Positions 19,948 to 30,565 of a stretch of DNA of 64,000 nt are shown one piece after another. Below the pieces are notes generated by a model that saw only the letters and a list, made by a program, of their open reading frames with translations, had not been told where the DNA came from and made no database searches. The position numbers and the translations under genes are program-made. The number at the start of each line of letters is the position of its first letter. The stretch's first letter is position 1. The stretch is from an uncultured Bacteroidota bacterium. GTDB taxonomy: Bacteria; Bacteroidota; Bacteroidia; Flavobacteriales; Flavobacteriaceae. The stretch lies in assembly GCA_902584445.1 (NCBI GenBank), contig CACHZY010000005.1:1-64000 (forward strand), given 5' to 3'.

Positions 19948-20643
19948 TTATTCTTTGCAGTAACAAGGCAGATCGCCAAAGGTAAATGAAATTGTTAAAC
20001 CTGTAAAAACATACCAGTCATTATTATTTATGTTTCCAAATTCATTTCCGTTAGGAACTCCAGAATCAGATTTTGGAAGACTTCCATCTAAATTATCTGA
20101 AAAGGTATATCTCGCTCCAATTTCTATTCCAAGTATAACTACTGGAGAGACATTAGCTTTAAGTCCAATTATAATAGGAAGAGAGATGTTACTGCCTTTT
20201 GCATATTCGATATTTTCAAATGTTTTTGGATCATGATAAAATAAATCATATTTAATATATCCCACTCCTAAAAATAAATATGGTGTAAATAGTTTATCTG
20301 ATCCATGTAAATTAAAATCAAAAAAATTTATTTCGGTACCTGCAGAAAACTCCAAAATTGAATTTTCAAACCGATACCTTCTCATAAATCTAGCAAAATC
20401 ATTAGGGTTATAATCACTTTTATCTATAGATGTATACATGAAATTTGCACGCAAAGAATAACGCGTAGTTCGATTCCACTTGTAAATCAATCCTAAAGCA
20501 GGGTTTTCAGGATATACATAATTTGAAGAGCCTACATCACCCACATAATTGGCTCCTCCTATAAATATTCCAATTTCATGGTATTGAGAATGAACAATGT
20601 ATTGTGTGAAAACAACAACAACAAGCAACCAATCTTTTTTCAT
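19948..20643 (-). CDS. DUF6089-type outer membrane beta-barrel protein
   Basis: Signal sequence then [50 protein letters not shown]; usual position upstream of uppS-bamA. Confidence 0.85.
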   Translation of the reverse strand: MKKDWLLVVVVFTQYIVHSQYHEIGIFIGGANYVGDVGSSNYVYPENPALGLIYKWNRTTRYSLRANFMYTSIDKSDYNPNDFARFMRRYRFENSILEFSAGTEINFFDFNLHGSDKLFTPYLFLGVGYIKYDLFYHDPKTFENIEYAKGSNISLPIIIGLKANVSPVVILGIEIGARYTFSDNLDGSLPKSDSGVPNGNEFGNINNNDWYVFTGLTISFTFGDLPCYCKE

Positions 20644-20722
20644 TTAAAACATAAGTAGCTAACCTAGCCATAAATTTTAGCTAGAAACACCAGTTGTAAT
20701 CTTAAACTAAGAAAAGTTAAAT

Positions 20723-21604
20723 TTATTGTCTGTTGCGGGTGTCTTGGCCCCAAAAAAGCTTGTTGCGAAGTGTTTTAAAATAATTGTCTCCATTAAGCTC
20801 AACTGTAAAGACAGGAAAAGCCGCTTTCTTGATGGTTATTGAAGAACCATTTTCTACACTAAATAACCTAGAGTCTAACGACATTAAATATCCATCTCCT
20901 CTTCCGTCAACACTAATCTTAATTGCAACTTCATCTGGAACAACCAGTGGTCTTATATTCAGATTATGAGGGGCAATTGGATTAAGTATAATTCCTTTAG
21001 TTTCAGGAGTTAAAATTGGACCATTACTACTCAACGAGTAGCCTGTTGAGCCTGTAGAGGTAGCAATTATTAGTCCGTCAGCCCAATAAGTTGTAAGATA
21101 TTCCTCATTGATTTTAGTCTGAATACTTAACATTGAGGTAGTATTCATTCTATTGATACTAATTTCATTTAAAGCAAATGAAAACGAATTGCTAAAAGCA
21201 TGATCAGTACCGGAAAGTGCTACAGATAGCAAGCTTCGCTCAACAAGTTTAAATTTTTCATCAAAAAATTCGTCTAAAGCTTCATTAAGTGTTTCTTTTT
21301 GAAGACTTGTCAAAAATCCCAATCTTCCTGTATTTATTCCTAAAATTGGGATTTTAGAATCTTTAACAAATGGAATTGAGCGAAGTAATGTCCCATCGCC
21401 CCCAATGGAAAATAAAAAATCAATATTAGAGTTGATTGTGCCTGAAGCCTCAAATTGACTGTGATCAATTGGCCTGGAAATGTATTCAATTAATCTATTA
21501 TCTATATCTAGCTTATGACCTTTTTTTTCTAAATATGAAACAGTAGCTAGAGCATACTCAATCGTCTCGGGTGTATCAAACGCACAAAATATGGCTATTT
21601 TCAT
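20723..21604 (-). CDS. nadK: NAD kinase
   Basis: FLFSIGGDGTLLRSIPFVKDSKIPILGINTGRLGFLT, TSTGSTGYSLSSNGPILTPE. Confidence 0.95.
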   Translation of the reverse strand: MKIAIFCAFDTPETIEYALATVSYLEKKGHKLDIDNRLIEYISRPIDHSQFEASGTINSNIDFLFSIGGDGTLLRSIPFVKDSKIPILGINTGRLGFLTSLQKETLNEALDEFFDEKFKLVERSLLSVALSGTDHAFSNSFSFALNEISINRMNTTSMLSIQTKINEEYLTTYWADGLIIATSTGSTGYSLSSNGPILTPETKGIILNPIAPHNLNIRPLVVPDEVAIKISVDGRGDGYLMSLDSRLFSVENGSSITIKKAAFPVFTVELNGDNYFKTLRNKLFWGQDTRNRQ

Positions 21605-21714
21605 TTAGCTTAATTTCTTTGTAAAATTACGAAACTTTATTCGGCTTGGCTTTTGATTTGTAAAATTTAGAAGATGCGAGAAGAAGTTCTTAATTTTGAA
21701 TTAAAAGTAATTAT

Positions 21715-22428
21715 ATGACTAAGCTAAGCGTAAACATCAATAAAATTGCTACTTTAAGAAATTCTAGGGGAGGGAGTGTACCCAATCTACTTACAGTTGC
21801 TAGTGACCTACAAGATTATGGAGCCCAGGGAATTACAATTCATCCAAGACCAGATCAACGTCATATCAAATATGATGACGCCTTGGCATTACCCGAAGTT
21901 TTAACTACCGAATTTAATATCGAGGGAAATCCCATTACCAAGTTTGTTGATTTGGTAAATCGTATAAAACCCGATCAGGTCACTCTTGTACCTGATGAAG
22001 AAAATGCCCTTACATCAAATACAGGATGGGACACTTTAAAACATCGGGATTTTTTAAAAGAAGTCATCAATGAATTCCAAGGCAATGGGATCAGAACTTC
22101 TATTTTTGTTGATCCAAATGAAAAAATGATCGAGGGTGCAAAAGCAACTGGAGCAGACAGAATTGAACTCTATACTGAAGCCTATGCGACAAACTACCCA
22201 CAAAATCCTGAGAAAGCTATTGCAGCATATGTTAAAGTCGCTAAAGTGGCCAACAAGTTAGATATTGGAATCAATGCTGGGCATGATTTAAATTTAGAAA
22301 ATATAGCTTTCTTCGCCAAAAAAATTCCCCAACTATTGGAGGTTTCTATTGGTCATGCGCTTATTAGCGAGTCACTATATTTTGGCTTTGAGAATGTCAT
22401 TCCCATGTACCTTCAACGACTCTCATAA
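21715..22428 (+). CDS. pdxJ: Pyridoxine 5'-phosphate synthase
   Basis: KLSVNINKIATLRNSRGGSVPN, GITIHPRPDQRHIKYDD, GINAGHDLNLEN. Confidence 0.96.
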   Translation: MTKLSVNINKIATLRNSRGGSVPNLLTVASDLQDYGAQGITIHPRPDQRHIKYDDALALPEVLTTEFNIEGNPITKFVDLVNRIKPDQVTLVPDEENALTSNTGWDTLKHRDFLKEVINEFQGNGIRTSIFVDPNEKMIEGAKATGADRIELYTEAYATNYPQNPEKAIAAYVKVAKVANKLDIGINAGHDLNLENIAFFAKKIPQLLEVSIGHALISESLYFGFENVIPMYLQRLS

Positions 22429-23201
22429 TGGAGCTATTGAATAGCAATATTATAGGAGAAGGAGAAAAAAACTTACTTATACTTCACGGCTTTTTGGGAA
22501 TGGGTGACAACTGGAAGACCCATGCTAAAAATCTAGCCGAAAAAGGTTATTGTGTTCACTTAATAGACCAGAGAAATCACGGAAGAAGTTTTTGGAGTGT
22601 AGATTTTAGCTATAAGCTTATGGTTGAAGACCTTAAGTATTACATGGATCATCACCAAATATCCTCTGCTATTCTCCTAGGACATTCTATGGGTGGAAAA
22701 ACAGCTATGAATTTTGCCTTAAGATACTCTGAACTCGTAGAAAAACTAATTATTATCGATATTTCACCTAGATATTATGCACCTCACCACCAGAATATTT
22801 TAGCAGGTTTAGTGAGTCTTGATTTTCAAGTTATTAGATCAAGAAAAGCGGCAGAGGAACAATTATCCAATTACATCAGTGATTTTGGAACTCGACAGTT
22901 TTTATTGAAAAACCTTCACTGGCTTGAGAATGGTAAATTGGGTCTGAGGATAAATATAGAAGCTCTAAAAAATAGTGGGGAAGCGATTGGACAGGCAGTC
23001 AATTGCGATAAAGTTTTTGATAAGCCCACCTTATTTATGATTGGATCCAAATCAAATTATGTTGATAAAAATAATGATAATCATATGATTTCAAGTTATT
23101 TTCTTAAAACAGAAATGATCGAAATTAAAGGTGCAGGACACTGGCCTCATGCAGAACAACCAAATCTTTTCTTTAATCACTTAATCTCTTGGATAGATTG
23201 A
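22428..23201 (+). CDS. Alpha/beta-fold hydrolase
   Basis: LLILHGFLGMGDNWKTHAKNLAEKGYCVHLIDQRNHGRS, nucleophile elbow LGHSMGGKTAM, catalytic GAGHWPHAEQP. Confidence 0.93.
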   Translation: MELLNSNIIGEGEKNLLILHGFLGMGDNWKTHAKNLAEKGYCVHLIDQRNHGRSFWSVDFSYKLMVEDLKYYMDHHQISSAILLGHSMGGKTAMNFALRYSELVEKLIIIDISPRYYAPHHQNILAGLVSLDFQVIRSRKAAEEQLSNYISDFGTRQFLLKNLHWLENGKLGLRINIEALKNSGEAIGQAVNCDKVFDKPTLFMIGSKSNYVDKNNDNHMISSYFLKTEMIEIKGAGHWPHAEQPNLFFNHLISWID

Positions 23202-23296
23202 ATTGTTTACATTTCTACATTCAAGCTCAAAAATGTTATAAAATATAAGAAATTGTAAAGGGATATATGGCTAACCTTAAATTTGGTAAATATCTT

Positions 23297-23782
23297 ATGG
23301 AAACGATAATTCGAAAAGCAGAAAAATCTGATACTGAGGCAATATTTACATTGATTAAAGAACTAGCTGTTTATGAAAAAGAGCCTGATGCAGTAATTAT
23401 AAATAAAAGAACTTTTAAAGAACATGGTTTTGGAAAAAAGCCTTTGTTTAAGTGCTTTGTTGCAGAAATCAATGAAAAGGTTGTCGGAATTGCCCTTTTC
23501 TACTCAAGATACTCTACATGGAAAGGTCCTACTCTGCATTTGGAAGACCTGATCGTGACCGAAGAAATGAAAGGCAAAGGAATCGGATCCATGCTTTACA
23601 CTGCTTTCCTAGAATATGCGGACAAAGCCGGGGTGGAGAGAGTAGAATGGGCAGTCCTAGACTGGAATCGCACAGCGATAACTTTTTATCAACAAAGTGG
23701 AGCTAAAGTTTTGAGTGATTGGAGAACCGTTCAAATGGATAAAAAAAGTATACAAAACTATTTTCAAAAAATTAATTCATGA
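23297..23782 (+). CDS. GNAT-family N-acetyltransferase
   Basis: METIIRKAEKSDTEAIFTLIKELAVYEKEPDAV...LEDLIVTEEMKGKGIGSMLYTAFLEYA...DWNRTAITFYQQSGAKVLSDWRTVQM. ATG at 23297 preferred over 23267. Confidence 0.93.
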   Translation: METIIRKAEKSDTEAIFTLIKELAVYEKEPDAVIINKRTFKEHGFGKKPLFKCFVAEINEKVVGIALFYSRYSTWKGPTLHLEDLIVTEEMKGKGIGSMLYTAFLEYADKAGVERVEWAVLDWNRTAITFYQQSGAKVLSDWRTVQMDKKSIQNYFQKINS

Positions 23783-25035
23783 AGATATTTAAGTTTGGAG
23801 GAGCTTCCGTTAAAGATGCTGATGGGGTCAGAAATATTTTATGTGTTTTAAAACATACTGGTTTTAAAGACACTTTTATTGTGGTGTCTGCTATGGGTAA
23901 AACCACCAATGAATTAGAGAAGGTCGTTCAGAGCTATTTTGAGAATAAAGAGCAGTTCCCCAAAAAATTCGAAGCAGTTCGTTCCAATCATCATAAAATT
24001 ATAGAAGGTCTTTTCACTGATGACAAAATGCTGGTCTCCGAAAAAATAGATGCTCTTTTTAATGAGGCTTTAAACTTTTTATCTGATAACGCAATCTCTA
24101 ATTACAGTCTGGTTTATGATCAAGTAGTCAGTATCGGAGAGTTGGCTTCCTCCACTATAATTAGTTATTATATGAGACATCATGATATAGAAAATACATG
24201 GTTGGATGCAAGAAAATGTATCAAAACCGATACCTACTACCGAGATGCAAATTTGGACTGGGAAAAGACCAAAACTGAAATTCTAAAAATGGTCAAAGGA
24301 AAAAGTATACTGATTTCTCAGGGATTCATCGGCAGTGCGCCCAATGGAATGACCACTACCCTTGGCCGCGAAGGTTCAGATTATAGCGCAGCGATTTTTG
24401 CATATGCCCTAGTGGCAGATTCTGTAACCATCTGGAAAGATGTTCCAGGTGTTTTAAATGGAGATCCCCGAGAATTTGAAGACACGGTATTGCTTAATCA
24501 AATTTCCTACCGCGAAGCAATTGAACTGGCTTTCTACGGTGCTTCTGTCATTCACCCCAAAACCCTTCAGCCACTTCAACGTAAAGAAATTCCATTGTAC
24601 GTTAAGTCTTTTGAAAACCCAAAGGAACCTGGTACAGCAGTTTCAAAAGGAAAAATCTTGGAACCATATGTTCCCTGCTATATTGTCAAAAAAAATCAAA
24701 CTTTACTTAAATTGTCTTCCAAAGATTTTTCTTTTATCATTGAGGAGAATATCAGTGAGATTTTTGCTTTATTGCACCAATACAAGATGAGGGTTGAAAT
24801 GATCCAAAACTCCGCTATCAGTTTTTCCATTTGTATCTTCAATAAGTATAGTAAGCTAGAACTCTTAGTTAAGGCATTAAATGCAAAGTTTAATGTAAAA
24901 GTTACTGATCCGGTTGCTCTTTACACCATTCGTCATTTTGACAAGCCCGCTATCAACTTTATAAAAAATAAGGTGGGTAAGATTGTTTTAGAACAAAGAA
25001 CAACAGACACTGCCCAATTTGTGGTGATGGATTAA
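23779..25035 (+). CDS. Aspartate kinase (monofunctional)
   Basis: KIFKFGGASVKDADGVRNI, TTTLGREGSDYSAAIFAYAL, VPGVLNGDPREF, ASVIHPKTLQPLQRKEIPLYVKSF. Confidence 0.95.
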   Translation: MKIFKFGGASVKDADGVRNILCVLKHTGFKDTFIVVSAMGKTTNELEKVVQSYFENKEQFPKKFEAVRSNHHKIIEGLFTDDKMLVSEKIDALFNEALNFLSDNAISNYSLVYDQVVSIGELASSTIISYYMRHHDIENTWLDARKCIKTDTYYRDANLDWEKTKTEILKMVKGKSILISQGFIGSAPNGMTTTLGREGSDYSAAIFAYALVADSVTIWKDVPGVLNGDPREFEDTVLLNQISYREAIELAFYGASVIHPKTLQPLQRKEIPLYVKSFENPKEPGTAVSKGKILEPYVPCYIVKKNQTLLKLSSKDFSFIIEENISEIFALLHQYKMRVEMIQNSAISFSICIFNKYSKLELLVKALNAKFNVKVTDPVALYTIRHFDKPAINFIKNKVGKIVLEQRTTDTAQFVVMD

Positions 25036-25976
25036 AAAAATATATTTTTAATCTTTTCCACGATGGTAGTTGCTAGTTTGATGTGGCTTTCACGAGTCCA
25101 TCCTCCCACATGCGGGCTAAGGATTACATTTTTGGCGTTCATTAAATATTCCAAGGCTAAGGGAAGTTTGTCATCATTAAAAATAGAAGAAAAAGATCTG
25201 GTTTCATACTCCAAAACATCCAATCCTGCGCCCATAATTTTTCCGGATTTTAATCCCTTCACTAGATCCTCTGTAACCACAGCTGAACCTCTAGCTGTAT
25301 TCAACAACCAAAAAGGGCGGCTCATTTCTTCGATAAAATTATAATCAATAATACCCCTTGTAATAGCTGTATGAGGTGTATGAATACTAATTACCTCGCT
25401 TTTAGCCATAAGTTCTTCCATGCTTACCTGCATTGCGTTTTCATCCCTAACATTATCTAAAATGTCATAGCAAAGCGTTGTTACATCAAAACCAGAAATT
25501 CTTTGGGCAAAACTTTTTCCAGTATTTCCATAACCAATAATCCCAATCGTTCTCCCACTGAGTTCCCAACCTCGATGTCCATCCCTGTCCCATTGACCCC
25601 CTTTAATAGAATCATGGCCTGCTTTTAGATTATTCATCAAACTAAGTAACATTCCTACACAATGTTCGCCCACAGCATTTCGATTACCTTCAGGTGCATT
25701 AATCAAGTAAATATTCTTCTTTTTAATAGCTTGATCATCAATATTTTCAATCCCTGCACCAACACGACCAATAAATTTTAAATTTCTGGCATGTAAAAGA
25801 AATGTCTTATCTATTTTAAATTTACTCCGCAGAATAAGGCCATCGTACGCACCAATTTTAGAGAGTACTTCAGGTAGGCTGTCATCTAAAGCCAAATCAT
25901 TTTGAAAGCCCAAAAGATCGAGTCCTTCAATCAGGGAGGGATGATTTTCTTCAATGTGTAAAACTTTCATTTTCAT
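25032..25976 (-). CDS. D-2-hydroxyacid dehydrogenase / phosphoglycerate dehydrogenase-like oxidoreductase
   Basis: GRVGAGIENIDDQAIKKKNIYLINAPEGNRNAVGEH, RTIGIIGYGNTGKSFAQRI, LLNTARGSAVVTEDLV, LSPHVGGWTRESH. Confidence 0.92.
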   Translation of the reverse strand: MKMKVLHIEENHPSLIEGLDLLGFQNDLALDDSLPEVLSKIGAYDGLILRSKFKIDKTFLLHARNLKFIGRVGAGIENIDDQAIKKKNIYLINAPEGNRNAVGEHCVGMLLSLMNNLKAGHDSIKGGQWDRDGHRGWELSGRTIGIIGYGNTGKSFAQRISGFDVTTLCYDILDNVRDENAMQVSMEELMAKSEVISIHTPHTAITRGIIDYNFIEEMSRPFWLLNTARGSAVVTEDLVKGLKSGKIMGAGLDVLEYETRSFSSIFNDDKLPLALEYLMNAKNVILSPHVGGWTRESHIKLATTIVEKIKNIFF

Positions 25977-25979
25977 AGA

Positions 25980-27338
25980 TTAAAATCCCAAAAAGATTTT
26001 AGCCATGTAAAAAAACAAGAAAATCCCGAAAATATCATTGGCAGTGGTGATAAAGGGGCCTGTAGCAATAGCAGGGTCAATCCCTCGTTTATTAAGAATA
26101 ATTGGCACAAAAGTACCCACTAATGCAGCGATAATAATTACCCCCATCATGGCGCCCGCAATGGTAAGGCTTATTATAGGGTCTTGATTGATAATGAAAC
26201 CAAATAAAATAAGAATTAATGCCAACACTAGTCCATTAATAAGACCCAAGCCTATTTCTTTAAACAGTAGAGGGAGCAATGACCCTTTCACTAGGTTATT
26301 GGCCAGTCCCTGAACTATGATTGCTGAGGATTGAACACCAACATTTCCAGCCATAGCTGCGATCAGTGGAGTGTAAAAAAATAAACTCCGTAATTCAGGT
26401 AATTCCATTATTTTTTCAAAGTCTTGAAGAATAAAAACACCTCCTAAACCACCAAGTAATCCTAGAAATAGCCAAGGTAATCGAGCTTTTGTAAGCTCAA
26501 AAACACCATCATTAGCTTCAACATCGTTAGATATTCCAGCCGCCAGCTGGTAATCCTTTTCTGCTTCTTCTTTAATGAGGTCAACGATATCGTCAATCGT
26601 AATTCTTCCCACTAATTGTTTTTTTTTGTCCACAACAGGAATGGCTTCCAAATCGTATTTTGACATAATATCAGCAACTTCTTCCCCGGGTTGATCGATT
26701 GTTACAGCATCAACTTGGGGAATATAAATATCTTTAACAATTGCCCTAGAATTGGCCGTTATCAAGTCTTTTAAAGAGAGTCTTCCCTTAAGAATATTGT
26801 GCTCATCTACTACATAAATGGAATGAACTCGAGTAACCTCTTCTGCCTGAGCACGCATTGCGTTGAGACATTTTAAAACACTGAGATTTTCTTCTACTTT
26901 TACCAATTCCTTCGCCATCAAACCTCCTGCAGTATTTTCGTTATAGGTAAGCAGCTCACGAATATCTTCAACATGGTCAGAATCTTTAATTTGAGACATG
27001 ACAATTTCCTGTCTATCTTCTGGTAGTTCTGAAATAAGGTCAGCAGCGTCATCTGTATCGAGCTCTTCGATTTCTTCTGCAATCTCTTTGGCAGAAAGTT
27101 TTTCTAGTATTCTCTCTCTTATGTCTTCATCCACTTCTGCAAGTGCATCAGCTGTCTTTTCACTTTCTAGAAGTTTGATTAGATAAGTCGCTTGTTCAGT
27201 TGAGAGTTCGTAAATGACTTCAGCAATATCTGCGTAATGCAAATCCTTTAATCTTTTGCGCAGCCGCACATCAGAGCTTTTATTTATGAGCTCCTTGATG
27301 TTATCTATCACAGATTTACTGATTTCAAACTTTGGCAT
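25980..27338 (-). CDS. mgtE: Magnesium transporter MgtE
   Basis: MgtE N-domain, two CBS domains, GNVGVQSSAIIVQGLA and GPFITTANDIFGIFLFFYMAKI TM domain. Confidence 0.95.
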   Translation of the reverse strand: MPKFEISKSVIDNIKELINKSSDVRLRKRLKDLHYADIAEVIYELSTEQATYLIKLLESEKTADALAEVDEDIRERILEKLSAKEIAEEIEELDTDDAADLISELPEDRQEIVMSQIKDSDHVEDIRELLTYNENTAGGLMAKELVKVEENLSVLKCLNAMRAQAEEVTRVHSIYVVDEHNILKGRLSLKDLITANSRAIVKDIYIPQVDAVTIDQPGEEVADIMSKYDLEAIPVVDKKKQLVGRITIDDIVDLIKEEAEKDYQLAAGISNDVEANDGVFELTKARLPWLFLGLLGGLGGVFILQDFEKIMELPELRSLFFYTPLIAAMAGNVGVQSSAIIVQGLANNLVKGSLLPLLFKEIGLGLINGLVLALILILFGFIINQDPIISLTIAGAMMGVIIIAALVGTFVPIILNKRGIDPAIATGPFITTANDIFGIFLFFYMAKIFLGF

Positions 27339-28104
27339 TTTCCACTTTTTTTGTCAGCGCAATGAATTCGTCTCCAGATAATTTTTCCGGTCGCAGGTCA
27401 AAGATACTATCTTCTATAACATTTTTTGGAATGCCAAGGCTTTTAAGACTGTTTCTTAAGGTTTTTCTGCGCTGTTGAAAACTTAGTTTTACGACTTTAA
27501 AGAGCAGTCTTTCATCGAAATCATTAGATAAATTCGTTTTTCTCGTTAGAGCAATGACCCCAGAATCTACTTTTGGAGGAGGTGAAAAGACTAATGGAGC
27601 TACACTGAAAAGGTATTCAGTATTATAGAAGATTTGACAAAGTACTGAAAGAATTCCATAGGCTTTACTTCCTGGTCTTTCACAGATTCTTTTGGCCACT
27701 TCTTTTTGGAACATTCCACAAAAAAAAGGAATTCGATCTCTGTTTTCAAGTGTCTTAAATACTATTTGACTTGAAATATTGTAAGGGAAGTTTCCAATAA
27801 TTGAAAACTTTTCATTTCCAAAAAAACTTTTCAATTCCATTTTAATAAAATTTCCAGATATAATTTTATTTTTCAATGTCGGAAATTTTTTGGTTAAGAA
27901 ACTTACAGCCTCATTATCAATTTCTATAAGTTTTAAATTGATATTTTTTTTGATTAAAAAGTTTGTTAATACTCCCATTCCTGGGCCAATTTCTAAAACA
28001 TTTTTTCCATGATTAATAAATGGCTGATCAGTAATTTTTTCTGCAATATTTAAATCATTCAAAAAGTGTTGTCCTAACTTTTTTTTTGGAGTTACAGCTT
28101 TCAT
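27325..28104 (-). CDS. rsmA: 16S rRNA (adenine1518/1519-N6,N6)-dimethyltransferase
   Basis: KKKLGQHFLNDLNIAEKI, VLEIGPGMGVLTNFLI, GNFPYNISSQIVFK, FSPPPKVDSGVIAL. Confidence 0.96.
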   Translation of the reverse strand: MKAVTPKKKLGQHFLNDLNIAEKITDQPFINHGKNVLEIGPGMGVLTNFLIKKNINLKLIEIDNEAVSFLTKKFPTLKNKIISGNFIKMELKSFFGNEKFSIIGNFPYNISSQIVFKTLENRDRIPFFCGMFQKEVAKRICERPGSKAYGILSVLCQIFYNTEYLFSVAPLVFSPPPKVDSGVIALTRKTNLSNDFDERLLFKVVKLSFQQRRKTLRNSLKSLGIPKNVIEDSIFDLRPEKLSGDEFIALTKKVENAKV

Positions 28105-28218
28105 ACTTTTAAATTATGATTTAAAGTTTTAGGCTAAATTTAGTAACCATTTACCTAATCAGAATATTAGGGAACAATGGAGGATTTGAATAAAACTTTA
28201 CATTTAAGAATATCATTT

Positions 28219-29490
28219 TTAATCAATCATTTCAAACCCAGTATAAGCTATTAAAGCTTCGGGTATTTTAATCCCACTCTTAACTTGAAAATTCTCTAGT
28301 AGTCCAGCAACTACTCTAGGGATGGCGAGTGAACTTCCATTTAAAGTATGAACTAAAGCTTTTTTACCTTCACTATCTTTATATCTGATTTTAAGCCGTT
28401 CTGCCTGAAAACTGTTAAATGTGGATACAGAACTCACTTCTAACCATCGCTCTTGAGCTGCTGAATAAATCTCAAAATCAAAGGTTAAGGCTGAGGTGAA
28501 GCCTAAATCTCCGCCACATAACTTTAATATCCTGAAGGGCAATTCTAATTCAGCTAAAATGTTTTTTACATGATCTACCATTCCATCTAGAGAATCTCTG
28601 GAATTATCAGGTCTTTCAATTCTGACGATTTCGACTTTATCAAATTGATGTAGTCTATTGAGTCCTCTAACATTTGCTCCATAGCTGCCAGCCTCTCTTC
28701 TAAAGCAGGGAGTATATCCAGTCATACAGATTGGAAGCTCCTTATTACTAAGTAATTTATTTCTATATATATTAGTTAATGGAACTTCCGCGGTTGGAAT
28801 TAGATACAAGTTATCTTCTTTAATGTGATACATCTGCCCTTCTTTATCTGGAAGTTGGCCCGTTCCAAATCCTGATAATTCATTAACTAGGTGTGGAACT
28901 TGATATTCTTTGTAACCAGCATCAATATTTTTATCGAGAAAATATTGAATTAGCGCTCTTTGAAGTTTAGCCCCTTTTCCTTTATATACAGGGAATCCAG
29001 CACCAGTAATTTTACTCCCAAGATCAAAATCAATTAGATTGTATTTTGTGGCTAATTCCCAATGTGGTAATGCCTTTTGAGGAAACTCAGGTATTAAGCC
29101 TGTACGAAAAACTTCTTCATTATTGTCCTCGTTATTTCCTGAGGGTACAATATCCTCGGGAATATTTGGGATTTGAGTTCTCAACGACATTAAGTCTGCT
29201 TCTATCTTTTGTATCTGTTCTTGCAAATCTTTTGTGACTATTTTCAAGTTTAGAGTTTCCACTTTTAGGTTGTTCGCTTCAACTTTTTTTCCTGATTTAA
29301 ATAATATACCTATATCATTTGAGAGTTGATTGCTTTTTGAAAGAACCTCATCTAATTGAGTTTGGAGGGCGCGACGATTTTGATCAATTTCAAGGAGTTG
29401 ATCAATAAGTTCGGGGTGTGAAAAATTTCTCTTGGCTAAACCCTCTTTAGCTTTGGTCGGGTTTTCTCTAAGATAAACAAGCGATAACAT
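28219..29490 (-). CDS. serS: Serine--tRNA ligase
   Basis: MLSLVYLRENPTKAKEGLAKR; class II motifs YLIPTAEVPLTNIYRN, CFRREAGSYGANVRGLNRLHQFDKVE, LNGSSLAIPRVVAGLLEN. Confidence 0.97.
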   Translation of the reverse strand: MLSLVYLRENPTKAKEGLAKRNFSHPELIDQLLEIDQNRRALQTQLDEVLSKSNQLSNDIGILFKSGKKVEANNLKVETLNLKIVTKDLQEQIQKIEADLMSLRTQIPNIPEDIVPSGNNEDNNEEVFRTGLIPEFPQKALPHWELATKYNLIDFDLGSKITGAGFPVYKGKGAKLQRALIQYFLDKNIDAGYKEYQVPHLVNELSGFGTGQLPDKEGQMYHIKEDNLYLIPTAEVPLTNIYRNKLLSNKELPICMTGYTPCFRREAGSYGANVRGLNRLHQFDKVEIVRIERPDNSRDSLDGMVDHVKNILAELELPFRILKLCGGDLGFTSALTFDFEIYSAAQERWLEVSSVSTFNSFQAERLKIRYKDSEGKKALVHTLNGSSLAIPRVVAGLLENFQVKSGIKIPEALIAYTGFEMID

Positions 29491-29509
29491 GTAATTTAAT
29501 TTTTCATTA

Positions 29510-29517
29510 CAAAGGTA
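29510..29517 (-). promoter_or_regulatory. TACCTTTG (TAnnTTTG -7 element) upstream of serS
   Basis: CAAAGGTA on + strand, 19 nt upstream of the serS ATG. Confidence 0.4.
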
Positions 29518-29544
29518 TGTGAAAGCATTGGATTTCTAATTAAA

Positions 29545-30477
29545 CTAGAGGTATTGTGGGATCAATTTTTGACAATGCTTCTTATCAATATCTAATTGAA
29601 TCTTAAGCTTTTCAATAGATTCAAACTTTTTTTCCTCTCTAATTTTTTCTAATATTTCAAGAGTCATTTCGTGGCCATAGAGGTTTCCATTAAAATTAAA
29701 TAAATGTGTTTCTATTTGATTATTTTTTGCTGATATCGTTGGTCTAATTCCAATGTTCATCATTCCAAAATAGGTTTGTTTTTTTAGCCTTGTCCTTGCA
29801 AGATAGACTCCATTTTGAGGTTTGAGCTTATACTTTTCAAATATATTTAAGTTAGCTGTGGGGTAACCAATTTTTCTTCCCAATTCATCCCCTTTTATTA
29901 TTTTTCCAGATAAATTAAATGGTCTGCTGAGGAATTTATTAACTAATTTAAAGTCTCCACTTATTATAGCATTTCGAACTTTGGTTGAACTTACCGAAAT
30001 CGATTTAATATCTTGGGCAGGAATTTCATCAACCTCAAAATTATAATCTAAACCAAAACTCTTTAGGGTTTGAACCGTGGCCTCTCTATTTCGGCCAAAA
30101 CGGTGATCATAACCAATCATCAGTTTTGATACTTTTAGACTATTTACTAAGATATCTCGTGTAAATTTTATGGCTGACATTCTAGAAAAATCCTTTGTGA
30201 AAGGATGAATAATCAAAACTTCCACTCCTAATTTTCTGAAAATATTTTTCTTTTCGTTCATGGTATCGATCATCTTAATATTTGAGTCCTTTTGCAAGAC
30301 CATGCGGGGATGGGGAAAAAAAGTAAGCAATATCGTTAGTAAATTTTCTTTTTTCCCCTTTGCTACCATATCAGTGATAATTTTCCTATGTCCAATATGG
30401 ACTCCGTCGAATGTTCCAATTGTTACAATTGATTCTCTTGAAGGTTTGTATTCCAATATGTTTTCAAATACTTTCAT
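29545..30477 (-). CDS. ribF: Bifunctional riboflavin kinase / FAD synthetase
   Basis: SIVTIGTFDGVHIGHRKII, MIGYDHRFGRNREATV, GRKIGYPTANLN, NGVYLARTRL. Confidence 0.96.
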   Translation of the reverse strand: MKVFENILEYKPSRESIVTIGTFDGVHIGHRKIITDMVAKGKKENLLTILLTFFPHPRMVLQKDSNIKMIDTMNEKKNIFRKLGVEVLIIHPFTKDFSRMSAIKFTRDILVNSLKVSKLMIGYDHRFGRNREATVQTLKSFGLDYNFEVDEIPAQDIKSISVSSTKVRNAIISGDFKLVNKFLSRPFNLSGKIIKGDELGRKIGYPTANLNIFEKYKLKPQNGVYLARTRLKKQTYFGMMNIGIRPTISAKNNQIETHLFNFNGNLYGHEMTLEILEKIREEKKFESIEKLKIQLDIDKKHCQKLIPQYL

Positions 30478-30565
30478 CTAAAATTAAGTATCACTTCAAA
30501 AGTACATTATAATTGCTTTAAGTTTTGTGGTCTTTTTTTTTTAATTTAAAGGAAAAATAATTGCA

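Noticed and set aside
24458-24790. 110-aa ORF in another frame inside aspartate kinase
   Set aside because: Fully nested in a conserved CDS; composition and sequence look like an out-of-frame translation.
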